64,000 bases of DNA from positions 1-64,000 of the forward strand of contig DAHUXD010000027.1 in assembly GCA_027307335.1 (NCBI GenBank), in the 5' to 3' direction. Each line of letters opens with the position of its first letter. Positions within the stretch are counted from its first letter, which is position 1. Both the position numbers and the translations under genes were made by a program. A model generated the notes under the pieces. The model was given only the letters and a program-made list of their open reading frames with translations. It searched no databases and was not told the origin of the DNA. The DNA is from Acidobacteriota bacterium (GTDB lineage Bacteria; Acidobacteriota; Thermoanaerobaculia; UBA5066; Gp7-AA6). Shown here in pieces: positions 17,101 to 24,901 of the stretch.

Positions 17101-17215
17101 AGGCCTCGATGTCGAGGTTCGCGTAGGCCCAGAATCCGCCCGCGACGAGCGCCGCCGCCGTGGCGAACACCGCCACGGGATTGTCGATCGAGAAGGCGAC
17201 CAGACGCCGGATCAC
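14141..17215 (-). CDS. RND heavy-metal efflux pump inner-membrane transporter (CusA/CzcA type)
   Basis: 1024 residues, the usual length for heavy-metal RND pumps, with the typical N-terminal helix, two large periplasmic loops and the 12-helix pattern. Motifs include the family PPRIE, GGNTRRTLEGVR and the helix-4 proton-relay segment GAVDFGIIVESTVIMIE. In CzcA this segment holds Asp-Asp-Glu; here the residues are Asp393, Glu399 and Glu406, so the second Asp has become Glu. The methionine triad diagnostic of Cu/Ag-specific CusA is not evident to me, so the metal (Zn/Co/Ni versus Cu/Ag) is left open. Last gene of the C-B-A operon, starting 4 bases after the adaptor gene. Confidence 0.93.
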   Translation of the reverse strand: MIRRLVAFSIDNPVAVFATAAALVAGGFWAYANLDIEAYPDPVPPRIETIVQPSGWAAEEVERYATVPLEVALNGMPGLDHIRSISVFGLSDIKCYFKWGTDYREDRQEVLNRLATLQLPNNLQPVLSPENAIGEIYRYIVTGPGYSLRERKTAQDWILERQFKQVDGVVDVAGFGGLVQQYQVDVDPYRLRGHGLALPPLLTSLAASNQNVGANVLNLGEQSFNVRGIGLIRGLDDIGNVVITAKAGTPIRVRDVADVAIGHAPRLGVVGRDADDDVVQGIVLMKVGGNTRRTLEGVRAKVAEIRANHVLPPGMDVQPYYDRTQLIETTTHTVLHNLVLGMALVSAVLLLFLGNWRAALLAALNIPLALFAALIGMSLGGTPANLISLGAVDFGIIVESTVIMIEACVRHLGRDAAGTREERVLAAAAEVGRPIAFSTIILGVAFLPLFTLTGVTGVIFSPMAHTYAYAILGAFALSLTLTPALARHLPLGAEERDNAVLRGLHRLYAPATEWALSRPALASALGLLPVALFFVLFPFVGREFMPKLEEGNFWIRATLPLSVSLPQSTRYVRRMREILLEQPEVETVVSQVGRPDDGTDVSGANNIELFVPLKPLASWRRGLDKEKLTRILAARFAREFPGIDFNFSQNIQDNVEEALSGVKGENTVKVVGPSLTVDEDKARQIESVLARVRGVEDLGMIHTLGQPNLTITPERAACARYGIAVGDVEAVIQAAIGGQAVTQVFEGEKRFDLVVRWQEPFRDSVARIQEILVGTPDGGAVPLGQIAVIRQEEGPAAVYREDNHRYVPVKFSIRGRDLKSTLDEARAKIAQGVTLPYDTHLDWAGEINELKEAERRLFVIVPLTLVLIGLLAYASVRRLPETGIVLLTIPLACSGGLLALIVTGIHFSVSAAMGFISIFGIAIQDGILVCTYTQNFWKAGAGWEEGIRRGAERGFRPVLMTSLVAMLGLLPAALSNAIGAQTQKPLAVVVIGGALFVAFLTRLVRPPMLLLARRWFPPSAPSES

Positions 17216-17219
17216 GCGG

Positions 17220-18350
17220 CTAGTCGCTCCCGCCCGAGAGGAGGATCGCGCCCGAGGTGACGACCCGGTCGCCGGCCTTCACCCCCGAGGCCACGCCGAC
17301 CCAACCGTCGTCCGCGTCGTCGAGCTCGACGGGGCGCTGCAGGAAGCGCGAGCGCCCGTCGCGCGTCTTCCCGTCGGCGACGAACACCGTCTGCCGGTCC
17401 CCCGCCCGGATCACGGCGGACCGCGGCAGGGCCAGCGCATCGCGCCGCTCGAGCTCGATCGAGAGCGTGACGAACATCTCGGGCTTCAGCCGCTTCTCCG
17501 GGTTGCGCACGACGCAGCGGATCCGCGCGGTCCGAGTCTGCGGATCGAGCTGGGCGCCGACGAAGTCGACGGTGCCGGCGATCGGCTCGCCGGGATACGC
17601 GACCGACTCGATCGAGACGCTCTGTCCCGTGCGCACCCGTCCGAGGTCCCGCTCGTACACGTCGCCCCAGACCCAGATCGGGTCGAGCTCGCCGACCGTG
17701 AACAGCTCCTGGACGACGTTGGCGGAGGCGAGCATGCCCTGGACCTCGAGACCCGGCGTGGCGGCGCGGTGCACGATCTCGCCGGCGAGCGGCGCCCGGA
17801 GCAGGTACTCCTGCGTCGCGCCGGTCTCCGGCGAGCCGTGGAGGAGCTTCAGATGCAGCTCGGCGCGCTCGAGCTCCGCCTCGGCCTTCGCCGCGTTGTC
17901 CCGCGCGGCCTCGTAGTCGCGTTCGGAGCCGGCGCCGTGCTCGAACAGGTTCCGCTGCCGCTCATTTTCGTGCGCCGCCGCGACCCCGTCGGCCCGCGCC
18001 TTCACCAGGTCGGACCACGCGGTCGCGAGGTCCGGGCTCTCGATGACCGCGAGCGGCTCGCCCGCGCGCACCCTCTGCCCGAAGCCGCCCAGCACCTTCG
18101 TGATCCGGCCGCTGACGGGCGAGAAGACGTGCGCCACGCGCTGCTCGTCGAAGGCGACGCGCCCCCCGGTGACGAGACGCACCGCGAGGGGGCGGGTCCC
18201 GACCGGTTGAACGACGAGACGCGCGCCCTCCATCTGCTCGGCGGTCAGCCAGACCTCGCCCGCGGGCGGGGCCTCGGCAACGGGGTCGGCGCGCCGGCAC
18301 GCCGAGAGGGCGACGGCCGGGGCGAGGACGAGCAAGACGACTCTCTTCAT
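17220..18350 (-). CDS. RND efflux membrane-fusion lipoprotein (CusB/CzcB type)
   Basis: 376 residues. Signal with lipobox LSAC at residues ~15-18 (VLLVLAPAVALSAC), then the barrel-sandwich/lipoyl half (FSPVSGRITKVLGGFGQRVRAGEPL), a helical hairpin (~110-170), the second lipoyl half (LRAPLAGEIVHRAATPG) and beta-barrel domain. Links the inner-membrane pump to the outer-membrane channel in the periplasm. Its ATG overlaps the stop of the outer-membrane gene. No His/Met-rich N-terminal metal-binding segment like that of CusB is seen. Confidence 0.92.
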   Translation of the reverse strand: MKRVVLLVLAPAVALSACRRADPVAEAPPAGEVWLTAEQMEGARLVVQPVGTRPLAVRLVTGGRVAFDEQRVAHVFSPVSGRITKVLGGFGQRVRAGEPLAVIESPDLATAWSDLVKARADGVAAAHENERQRNLFEHGAGSERDYEAARDNAAKAEAELERAELHLKLLHGSPETGATQEYLLRAPLAGEIVHRAATPGLEVQGMLASANVVQELFTVGELDPIWVWGDVYERDLGRVRTGQSVSIESVAYPGEPIAGTVDFVGAQLDPQTRTARIRCVVRNPEKRLKPEMFVTLSIELERRDALALPRSAVIRAGDRQTVFVADGKTRDGRSRFLQRPVELDDADDGWVGVASGVKAGDRVVTSGAILLSGGSD

Positions 18351-19672
18351 GGCTGCGCCGTCCTTCCCACGGCCGCCTCGAGGTCGACCACCGCGATGCG
18401 AAGAGCGTAGAGGCTCTGCGCGTTCTCGAGCTCGACCTGGAGGGCCGTCCTCTCGGCGTCGAAGAGGTCGAGGAGCGACACCGCTCCCTCGCGATACTGA
18501 TAGCGCACGAGGTCGCGCGTCTCGCGCGCCCGGTCGAGCAGGACCGTCTCCATCCGCGTGACGCGCTCCCGGGCGGCGACGAGCGCGGCCCAGGCCGCGT
18601 CGACGTCGGCGGTGGCGCGCGCCTCGGTTCTCGCCAGCGTGATCGCCGCCGCCGCGCGTTCGCTGTCGGCGCGCGCGATCTCGCCCTGCCGCTGCGAGAA
18701 GACCGGCAGCTCGAACGCCGCCCCGAGCGACAGTGTCGGGGGCGTCACCGGAGCAACGTCCGGACCCTGCCGCGCGTATCCCGCCGACAGAGCGACGTCG
18801 GGGAGGCGCTCCCGGCGCGCGAGATCGAGCGCCGCCTGCGTTCGATCGAGGTCCGCTCGCGCGGCGCGCACGTCGGGCCGTGCCGCGACGGCCTCCCGGA
18901 GCGACGCGAGGTCCGACCGCTCGATCCAGTCGGGAGGGCGGCCCTCGAGCGTCCCGTCGAGCACGACGCCGTCGAGCGAATCGCCGCCGAGAAGCACCCG
19001 CAGCACGGACCGGGCACGCGCCACGTCGGCTCCGGCCTCCGTCAGCGCCTGAGCCGCCTCGAGGGCCGCGACCTCGACGCGAGCGTGCTCGACGCGGCTG
19101 GCCGCGCCGAAGCGCAGCCGCTCGTCTACGAGCGAGAGCGTGCGCTCGTAGCTGCCCGCGACGTCCGCCTCCACGCGCGCGACGGCCTCGGCGAGCAGGA
19201 CGTCGTAGTACCCGTGGGCCGTGTCCCGCCGCACCGCGCGGAGCGTGTCCTCGCGGCCGAAGCGGGCCGACTCGAGCGCCGACTCGGCGCCGCCGATCCG
19301 CAGCGATCGCTTGCCGGACGCGAGCCCCTCGACGGCTCCCTGGTCGCTCGCCGCCACCGTATAGCCGTCCGACGAAGTCGTGCCGCCGGGCACCGGCACC
19401 GACGTGGAATGCAGCCAGGCGCCGCTGAACGCGGGGTTCGGGAAGCGCCGCGCCTTCTCGCGGTCCGCCTCGGCGGCCCGCACCGCGGCCTCGGCGGCCA
19501 GCGCGTCGAAGCCTCCCTGCTCCGCGCGCGCGAGCGCGTCGGCGAGCGTGAGGCGGCGCGGCGCCTCGGCGGCGCCCGCGAGCGCGGCGAGCGTCAGGAC
19601 TCCGAGCGCGACGGCGGGAACGTGACGCCGCGCGCTCGGAAAGGGAACCGGTGCATGGGCCATCGGGTGCAC
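18347..19672 (-). CDS. RND efflux outer-membrane channel (TolC/CusC/CzcC type)
   Basis: 441 residues from the GTG at 19672, or 438 from the ATG at 19663; GAGGAG sits 11 bases before that ATG, which I favour slightly. A signal peptide (VALGVLTLAALAGAAEAP) is followed by two homologous halves with long coiled helices, the pattern of TolC-family proteins (LTLADALARAEQ at the start, DLVRYQYREGAVSLLDLFDAERT in the second repeat). Forms the outer-membrane exit duct of the pump encoded by the next two genes. Confidence 0.9.
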   Translation of the reverse strand: MHPMAHAPVPFPSARRHVPAVALGVLTLAALAGAAEAPRRLTLADALARAEQGGFDALAAEAAVRAAEADREKARRFPNPAFSGAWLHSTSVPVPGGTTSSDGYTVAASDQGAVEGLASGKRSLRIGGAESALESARFGREDTLRAVRRDTAHGYYDVLLAEAVARVEADVAGSYERTLSLVDERLRFGAASRVEHARVEVAALEAAQALTEAGADVARARSVLRVLLGGDSLDGVVLDGTLEGRPPDWIERSDLASLREAVAARPDVRAARADLDRTQAALDLARRERLPDVALSAGYARQGPDVAPVTPPTLSLGAAFELPVFSQRQGEIARADSERAAAAITLARTEARATADVDAAWAALVAARERVTRMETVLLDRARETRDLVRYQYREGAVSLLDLFDAERTALQVELENAQSLYALRIAVVDLEAAVGRTAQP

Positions 19673-19741
19673 ATCTCCTCGAGCGGTGAAATGGCCGGCG
19701 ACGCGTCGTCGCCGGGCCGGCCTGATTCCGAGAGCGGAAGA

Positions 19742-20113
19742 TCAGGCCGCGGCGGGAGGAGCGCGCGAGGAGGTGCCGGAGACGAAGACCGCGGGCGCGA
19801 ACGACGGCGCCGGAAGCGGCCGGTGCGGCGCGAGCGGCGCGAGCGAGTGGATGACGGCGATCGCGACGGCCGGCGAGGCGACGAAGTCGCTGTGGAAGCA
19901 GGCGAAGCACGACTCGTCCTGGACGAGCGAGCCCGGGTAGACGCCGCGGTCGAGGCTGCCGGGCCCAGTGATCTGGACGAACGTGCCGGAGTTCGACGGC
20001 CGGTCCGAGAAGAGGTCCGCGATCGGGTCGAGGTGGTGGTGCGGCGCCACCGCGGCGGCGAGAAAAATCGCCAGCAGGTAGAACGACGGCAATCGGCGGA
20101 TGACGCGGCGCAT
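19742..20113 (-). CDS. Small exported protein with CFAC motif, head of the efflux operon
   Basis: 123 residues from the ATG at 20113 (an upstream ATG at 20143 is in frame). N-terminal hydrophobic segment LPSFYLLAIFLAAAVAPHHH, then a short polar domain containing DESCFACFHSD and a second hydrophobic stretch near the C-terminus rich in Pro/Ala. The HHH and Cys-x2-Cys could bind metal. It lies 69 bases ahead of the outer-membrane channel gene, in the same direction, with a TAACAT box 11 bases before its start, so it probably leads the efflux operon. No family recognised; a metal-sensing or chaperone role is only a guess from context. Confidence 0.65.
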   Translation of the reverse strand: MRRVIRRLPSFYLLAIFLAAAVAPHHHLDPIADLFSDRPSNSGTFVQITGPGSLDRGVYPGSLVQDESCFACFHSDFVASPAVAIAVIHSLAPLAPHRPLPAPSFAPAVFVSGTSSRAPPAAA

Positions 20114-20124
20114 CGCGACCGCTG

Positions 20125-20130
20125 ATGTTA
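20125..20130 (-). promoter_or_regulatory. Candidate -10 box TAACAT for the efflux operon
   Basis: Minus-strand TAACAT is 11 bases before the ATG at 20113, with no ribosome binding site between, consistent with a leaderless or near-leaderless start. Confidence 0.4.
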
Positions 20131-20217
20131 CGACCGCTGTCAAGGCGCGACGAGCGCGCGCGGCACTGTCGGCGCTTTCGGCTAACTCGGCGCTAAACGG
20201 GGCGCCGGGGGCGCGGA

Positions 20218-20223
20218 TAGAAT
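20218..20223 (+). promoter_or_regulatory. Candidate -10 box TAGAAT, leaderless start
   Basis: TAGAAT ends 8 bases before the GTG at 20232; no Shine-Dalgarno sequence. It supports that GTG as the true start of the acyltransferase gene rather than codons further upstream in the same open frame. Confidence 0.5.
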
Positions 20224-20231
20224 CCGCTCGC

Positions 20232-21005
20232 GTGGAGAAGCAGCGCCGGCGATTCTACGAGCTGCGCCCGATCGCGGTTGTCCTCTCGTACTTGTGGTGG
20301 CTGCTCAACGTCGTCATCGTGATCCTCTGGGCGCCATTCATGGGCGCCTTCCGGTTCGTGACGCGCCGGCGGGACCCCGGCCGTCACCGCATCGGCCGCA
20401 TCCTCCGCAACGCCGGCGTCGTCGGGATCCGGATGAACCCGTTCTGGGACTTCCGCGTGATCGACGCCGTGCACCCGGACGCGCGGCGGCCGTACCTGTT
20501 CGTCTCCAACCATCGCTCGATGGCGGACGTGTGGATCCTCTCGCTCCTGCCGTGGGAGATGAAGTTTCTCTCGAAGGAGTCCGTTTTCCACGTCTGGGTC
20601 CTCGGCTGGGAGATGAAGCTCGCGGGCGACATCCCGATCGAGCGTGGCGACAAGGGCAGCGCGCGGCGCGCGCTCATCGAGATGCGGCAGCGCCTCCTGG
20701 ACGGGAGCTCGGTCGTCGTCTTTCCCGAGGGAACGCGGAGCGAGAACGGCGCGCTCGGCAAGTTCCGCGAGGGCGCGTTCCGCCTCGCGATCGATCTCGG
20801 GATCGACATCGTGCCGCTCGCGATCTCCGGCACGGAAACGGCGCTTCCCAAGCACTCGCTCGTGTTCCGCCGCACGCAAGCGAGCGTCGAGGTGCTGCCG
20901 CCGGTGTCCGTCGCCGGCCTCGCTCCGGGGGACGCCGGCGGACTCGCCGAGCGCGTGCGCGAGGACATCGCGCGCGCCCTGAACCTCGAGCTCGAGGCCT
21001 CATGA
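20232..21005 (+). CDS. plsC: 1-acyl-sn-glycerol-3-phosphate acyltransferase (PlsC family)
   Basis: 257 residues. One or two N-terminal membrane helices (VVLSYLWWLLNVVIVILWAP), then the acyltransferase blocks HRSMAD (HX4D catalytic motif), FLSKESVFHVW, IPIERGD and VVFPEGTRS. The enzyme transfers an acyl group to lysophosphatidic acid in phospholipid synthesis at the inner membrane. Start set at the GTG because of the close TAGAAT box. The stop overlaps the next ATG (ATGA), opening a five-gene chain whose other members are not lipid genes. Confidence 0.9.
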   Translation: MEKQRRRFYELRPIAVVLSYLWWLLNVVIVILWAPFMGAFRFVTRRRDPGRHRIGRILRNAGVVGIRMNPFWDFRVIDAVHPDARRPYLFVSNHRSMADVWILSLLPWEMKFLSKESVFHVWVLGWEMKLAGDIPIERGDKGSARRALIEMRQRLLDGSSVVVFPEGTRSENGALGKFREGAFRLAIDLGIDIVPLAISGTETALPKHSLVFRRTQASVEVLPPVSVAGLAPGDAGGLAERVREDIARALNLELEAS

Positions 21006-21967
21006 CCGCGCTCGACATGCCCCTGGTGCTCGAGGCGCGCCGCGCCCTCGCGGGGCGCATCCGGCGCACGCCGCTCGAGCCGTCGCCGGCGCTGTCGGAG
21101 CAGGCGGGCGTTCCCGTGTTCCTCAAGCTCGAAAACCTGCAGCTGACCGGTTCCTTCAAGATCCGCGGGGCCTTCTTCGTCCTGTCGCGCCTGTCCGGGG
21201 CGCAGCGCGAGAAGGGCATCGTCACGTGCTCGGCCGGCAACCACGGGAAGGCCGTGGCCCACGTCGCGCGCGCGCTCGGCATTCCGGCGGAGATCCACGT
21301 CCCGCGCTCGGTCGACGAGTCGAAATACCGCGCGATCGTCGCGCTCGGGGCGAACGTGGTGCGGTCGGAGCACGACGGCTTCGACGACACCGAGCGGATC
21401 GCCCGCGCCGCCGCCGCGAGCTCCGGCCGGCCCTTCCTGACCGCCTTCGACGACGAGGCGATCCTCGCCGCCAACGGCGGCACCCTCGCGGCGGAGGTGC
21501 TCGAGGACTGTCCCGAGGCGCGCGCGTTCCTCGTGCCGGTCGGCGGCGCCGGCCTCGCCGGCGGCTTCGCCTTCTACGCGAAGAACGCGCTGCCGGAGGG
21601 CACCATCGTCGGGTGCCAGCACGCGCTCTCCCCCGCCCTCGCGCTCTCGCTCGAGCGGGGCGAGGCGGTGCTGACGCTTCCGCCGATCGCCACGACAGCG
21701 GGCGGCCTCGAGGGCGGGATCGGCCGGACGGGCTTCTCCTACCTCAAGGAGCGGCTCGCCGGCGTGGCGCTCCTGACCGAGGAGGAGATCTTCGAGGCCG
21801 TGCGGTTCCTGCTCGACCGCCACCAGTACCTCGTCGAGCCGTCAGCGGCCGTGACGGTCGCCGCGCTCCTCACCGGCAAGGCGGGCCGCCTCGACGGCCC
21901 CGCGGTCGCCGTGCTCTCGGGCCGCAACGTCGCGCTCCCGACGCTCCGAAGGATCCTCGCGGCTTGA
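21002..21967 (+). CDS. PLP-dependent threonine/serine dehydratase-like enzyme
   Basis: 321 residues, fold-type II PLP enzyme. The PLP lysine is in TGSFKIRGA, the substrate loop is SAGNHGK and the phosphate-binding loop is GGAGLAGG (one Gly changed from the usual GGGGL). It lacks the C-terminal ACT-like domain of biosynthetic IlvA, so it resembles catabolic threonine dehydratase, serine racemase or hydroxyaspartate dehydratase. It overlaps plsC upstream and an ornithine-cyclodeaminase-like gene downstream. Dehydratase plus cyclodeaminase-like pairs occur as EutB/EutC in ectoine use and BhcB/BhcD in the hydroxyaspartate cycle, so a paired amino-acid route is plausible. A second, more typical copy lies at 60626-61582. 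Confidence 0.88.
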   Translation: MTALDMPLVLEARRALAGRIRRTPLEPSPALSEQAGVPVFLKLENLQLTGSFKIRGAFFVLSRLSGAQREKGIVTCSAGNHGKAVAHVARALGIPAEIHVPRSVDESKYRAIVALGANVVRSEHDGFDDTERIARAAAASSGRPFLTAFDDEAILAANGGTLAAEVLEDCPEARAFLVPVGGAGLAGGFAFYAKNALPEGTIVGCQHALSPALALSLERGEAVLTLPPIATTAGGLEGGIGRTGFSYLKERLAGVALLTEEEIFEAVRFLLDRHQYLVEPSAAVTVAALLTGKAGRLDGPAVAVLSGRNVALPTLRRILAA

Positions 21968-22881
21968 GGGTCGTTCCGTTCGAGGACGTCCGGCGGTCGG
22001 TCGCGCCGGGGGCGGCGATCGCGGCGATGCGCGAGGCGCTCCTGTCGCAGGCGCGCGGCGAGTGCGACACGCCGATGCCGATGCACCTCGACGTCGCGTC
22101 CGGCGGGGGCGGCGAGGTGCACATCAAGTCGAGCTACCGCCGCGGCGCGCGGCACTTCGCGCTGAAGGTCGCCGGGACCTACGCGCGCCGGCCGTACGGC
22201 TCGATCGTCCTCGTCGACGTCGAGACCGGCGAGACCGCCGCGTTCCTCGACGACGGCGGATTCTTGACCGACCTCCGCACGGCGGCGGTCGCGGCGATGG
22301 TGGCGCGGGAGCTCGGGAGGAGAGACGCCGCGATCGGCATCCTCGGCACCGGCGTGCAGGCGCGCCTCCAGGCCGAGCTCCACGCCGCGGTCCTGCCGCT
22401 CGAGCGGGTCTACGTCTGGGGACGAAACCGGGAGCGCGTCGAGGCGTGCGCCCGCGACGTGGGCGTCCGCCTGCCCGGCGTCCGTATCGCGGTTGTCGAG
22501 TCGCCGGCCGAGGCGGCCGCGGGCGCGCGGCTTCTCGTCGCGGCGACGGCCTCCCGGGCTCCGCTCCTCCGCCTCGAGGACCTCCGGCCGGGCACGCACG
22601 TGTCGGCGATCGGCGCCGACACGCCGGGCAAGCAGGAGCTCGAACCGGGGATCCTGCGCCGCGCGGCGCTCCTCCTCGTCGACTCGCTCCCGCAGTGCGA
22701 GCGCCTCGGCGAGCTCCAGCACGCGACGTCCGAGAGGGAGCGGGCGGTCGAGATCGGCGCGTTCCTCGGGAATCCGGTCGCGTACGATTCCGGCGGCATC
22801 ACCGTGGCAGACTTCACCGGAATGGGCGTCGAGGATCTCTTCATCGCCGAGGCCTGCCTCGCGGCGCTGCGCGAGCCGTGA
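21964..22881 (+). CDS. Ornithine cyclodeaminase / mu-crystallin family protein
   Basis: 305 residues from a TTG that overlaps the upstream TGA (TTGA); the next in-frame ATG, 21 codons on, would cut into the conserved N-terminus. The active-site lysine is in HFALKVAGTY, the dinucleotide loop is GTGVQARLQ, and the C-terminal signature is DFTGMGVEDLFIAEA. The family includes ornithine cyclodeaminase, alanine dehydrogenase, ketimine reductases and iminosuccinate reductase. Coupled with the dehydratase, reduction or deamination of a related amino acid is likely, but the substrate cannot be read from sequence. Confidence 0.88.
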   Translation: MRVVPFEDVRRSVAPGAAIAAMREALLSQARGECDTPMPMHLDVASGGGGEVHIKSSYRRGARHFALKVAGTYARRPYGSIVLVDVETGETAAFLDDGGFLTDLRTAAVAAMVARELGRRDAAIGILGTGVQARLQAELHAAVLPLERVYVWGRNRERVEACARDVGVRLPGVRIAVVESPAEAAAGARLLVAATASRAPLLRLEDLRPGTHVSAIGADTPGKQELEPGILRRAALLLVDSLPQCERLGELQHATSERERAVEIGAFLGNPVAYDSGGITVADFTGMGVEDLFIAEACLAALREP

Positions 22882-23261
22882 GCCGCTTCTTCTGGATCTG
22901 CCTCGGCGGCGCAGCGGGGACCGGAGCCCGGTACCTTCTGTCCGGCTGGGCGCTCGCCGCGTTCGGCTCCGCGTTCCCGTGGGGGACGTTCGCCGTCAAC
23001 ATGATCGGCTCGTTCTGCGTCGGGCTCCTCATGCAGGTGGGCCTCGCGACGCCGATCCTCTCTCCGACGCTCCGGCTCGCTCTGACGACCGGGGTCATGG
23101 GCGGTTTCACCACGTACTCGACGTTCAACTACGAGACCATCCGCTACGTGCAGGACGGGGCGTGGCGCCTCGCCCTCGGCAACGTGGCGCTGACCCTGGC
23201 GGCGTGCCTCGCGGCCGGCTTCGCGGGCATCGCCCTCGGGCGTTCGCTCTTCGGAGGGTAG
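22878..23261 (+). CDS. crcB: Fluoride ion channel CrcB/Fluc
   Basis: 127 residues, four membrane helices. The Fluc landmarks are clear: GTGARY near the start, the pore Asn in FAVNMIGSF and the sodium-site loop GGFTTYSTFNYE. Fluc channels are dual-topology dimers that release cytoplasmic fluoride. Only one copy is present here, as expected for the homodimeric form. GTG start overlaps the cyclodeaminase stop. No fluoride riboswitch can be upstream of this gene because it is embedded in an operon. Confidence 0.94.
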   Translation: MSRFFWICLGGAAGTGARYLLSGWALAAFGSAFPWGTFAVNMIGSFCVGLLMQVGLATPILSPTLRLALTTGVMGGFTTYSTFNYETIRYVQDGAWRLALGNVALTLAACLAAGFAGIALGRSLFGG

Positions 23262-23263
23262 CC

Positions 23264-23623
23264 ATGCGCGTGCTCGACGGCGAACAGGTTCTCGTGCGGA
23301 TCTTCATCGGCGAATCGGACCGCTGGCATCACCAGCCGCTCTGGATGGCGCTGCTCCAGCGCCTGCGCAAGGACGGCTACGCGGGCGCGACGGTCTTCCG
23401 CGGCATCGGCGGCTTCGGGGCGCGCAGCGTCCTGCACACGACGCTCCTCGAGCGCCTCTCGCAGGACCTGCCGCTCGTCATCGAGATGGTGGACACCGCG
23501 GAGCACGTCGAGCGGCTGCTGCCGGTGCTCGACGAGATGGTCGGCGAGGGACTCGTCACGATCGAGAAGGCGCGCGTGCTCAAGTACTCGGCCGGCAAGC
23601 GCCCGCTCGATTCGGCGCCGTAG
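23264..23623 (+). CDS. DUF190 (PII-like fold) protein
   Basis: 119 residues matching DUF190: the opening VRIFIGESDRWHHQPLW, then ATVFRGIGGFG and LPLVIEMVDTAE. The family has a PII-like ferredoxin fold and is often adjacent or fused to CrcB, which is the case here (2 bases downstream). A regulatory link to fluoride export has been proposed from this association but is not proven. Last gene of the chain starting at plsC. Confidence 0.9.
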   Translation: MRVLDGEQVLVRIFIGESDRWHHQPLWMALLQRLRKDGYAGATVFRGIGGFGARSVLHTTLLERLSQDLPLVIEMVDTAEHVERLLPVLDEMVGEGLVTIEKARVLKYSAGKRPLDSAP

Positions 23624-23626
23624 GCG

Positions 23627-24901
23627 TCAGGTCTTCGGCGACGGCGGCGGCGACTCCGCCCTCGCCTTCTCGTCCTTCTTCTCCTTCACGACCCGCCGGA
23701 AGACGACCGAGAGCGGCACGGTCTCCTCGCCGCGCTTCACCGTGAACGCCGCCGCGTCGCCCCAGCGCTTCGCCGCGACGAGCCGCGCGAGCGTCTCGCG
23801 GTTCGCGAGGTCCACGCCGTCCATCGTCAGCAGCAGGTCGCCGACCTGGAACCCCGCGGCGGAGGCCGGAGTCTCCTTCTCGACGTCGAGCACCTCGAGG
23901 CGCTGGTCCGGGCGCACGTGGTTCGCGAGGCCGAGGTCCGGGTAGAGGGAGCCCACCTCGCCCGGGACGCCCCAGACGAAGTTGGCGTAGGACGCCTGGA
24001 CGCTCTTCACCGGCCCCTTCTTCTCGTCCTCGACCGCGACGGGGATGACCGATGCGATCCGTCCCGCATACCACTGCTTCGCCTGCCGCTCGATCCCGAG
24101 GCCGTACTGGACGTGGCCCATGCCCGCGAGCACGACCATCACGGCCTTCGGATCCGGGTCCTTCGCCAGCGGGGCGACCGCGTTCCACGCCATCGTCGCG
24201 TCCCACGTGCACTGCGCATTCAGCATCGCCTGCCACTGCGCGTCGCTGCCGCCCATGTGGAAGCTCGCCTCCTCGTCGAAGGAGGCCTTGAAGAGGCGCA
24301 GGTGGTCGGGGCTCTTCGTGTCGATCTGCTTCGGGATGTGTGCGGCCTCCTCCGGCGTGAGGCTCTCGAAGCCCTTCTGCCGGACCTTGCCGACGATCGA
24401 CGGGGGCGCGTTGACGGCGAACATGCGCAGACGGTGGTCGCGGGCGTACAGAAAGATGTCCCGGTAGTACAGCCAGTTGTAGCCCCAGTTGCGGTACCAC
24501 GAGTCGAGGAACGCCTCCTCGGAGACTTTCCCGTCGGTCCAGTCGTCGAGCCACTTCTGCTCGGGGTACGGATACATCTCGAGGCCGATCATCACGCGGC
24601 GGCCCGAGCGATCGAGCGCCTCGATCACCCGCTTCTGGGCGCGGTGGAAGTCCATGCCGATGTGCTCCTCGCCGACGAGGACGAGGCGAACGTCGGCGAG
24701 CTTGCCCGGGAGATCGGCCGGCGTGAGCAGCGCGCCGGAGGAAGTGTCGGTGATCGCGTCGAGGACGACGGGCACCTCCCGGTCCCGGCGGGCCGGGTCG
24801 CCGATCGGAAGCTTGAGGATCTCCTCCGCGCCGAGCGAGACGCCGAGCGTCACGCCGGCGAGGCCGAGCAGGAACCGGCGAACTCTTCTTACGACGTCCA
24901 C
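23627..24901 (-). CDS. ChaN-type (Tiki superfamily) exported protein with C-terminal PDZ domain
   Basis: 424 residues from a GTG at 24901 that overlaps the end of the upstream GreA-type gene by 13 bases; the start is less certain than others. Signal-like segment RRFLLGLAGVTLGVSLGA. Residues ~60-290 carry ChaN features (LVLVGEEHIGMDFH, GLEMYPYPEQKWLDDW, MVVLAGMGHVQYG), a family linked to haem binding and iron-regulated lipoproteins, related to Tiki-type proteases. Residues ~310-400 form a PDZ domain (PASAAGFQVGDLLLTMDGV). The acidic, lysine-rich C-terminus ends PPPSPKT. Likely periplasmic; function not established. Confidence 0.82.
   Translation of the reverse strand: MDVVRRVRRFLLGLAGVTLGVSLGAEEILKLPIGDPARRDREVPVVLDAITDTSSGALLTPADLPGKLADVRLVLVGEEHIGMDFHRAQKRVIEALDRSGRRVMIGLEMYPYPEQKWLDDWTDGKVSEEAFLDSWYRNWGYNWLYYRDIFLYARDHRLRMFAVNAPPSIVGKVRQKGFESLTPEEAAHIPKQIDTKSPDHLRLFKASFDEEASFHMGGSDAQWQAMLNAQCTWDATMAWNAVAPLAKDPDPKAVMVVLAGMGHVQYGLGIERQAKQWYAGRIASVIPVAVEDEKKGPVKSVQASYANFVWGVPGEVGSLYPDLGLANHVRPDQRLEVLDVEKETPASAAGFQVGDLLLTMDGVDLANRETLARLVAAKRWGDAAAFTVKRGEETVPLSVVFRRVVKEKKDEKARAESPPPSPKT

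Noticed and set aside
22860-22880. Fluoride riboswitch ahead of crcB
   Set aside because: crcB begins inside the upstream stop codon; there is no leader in which such an RNA could lie.
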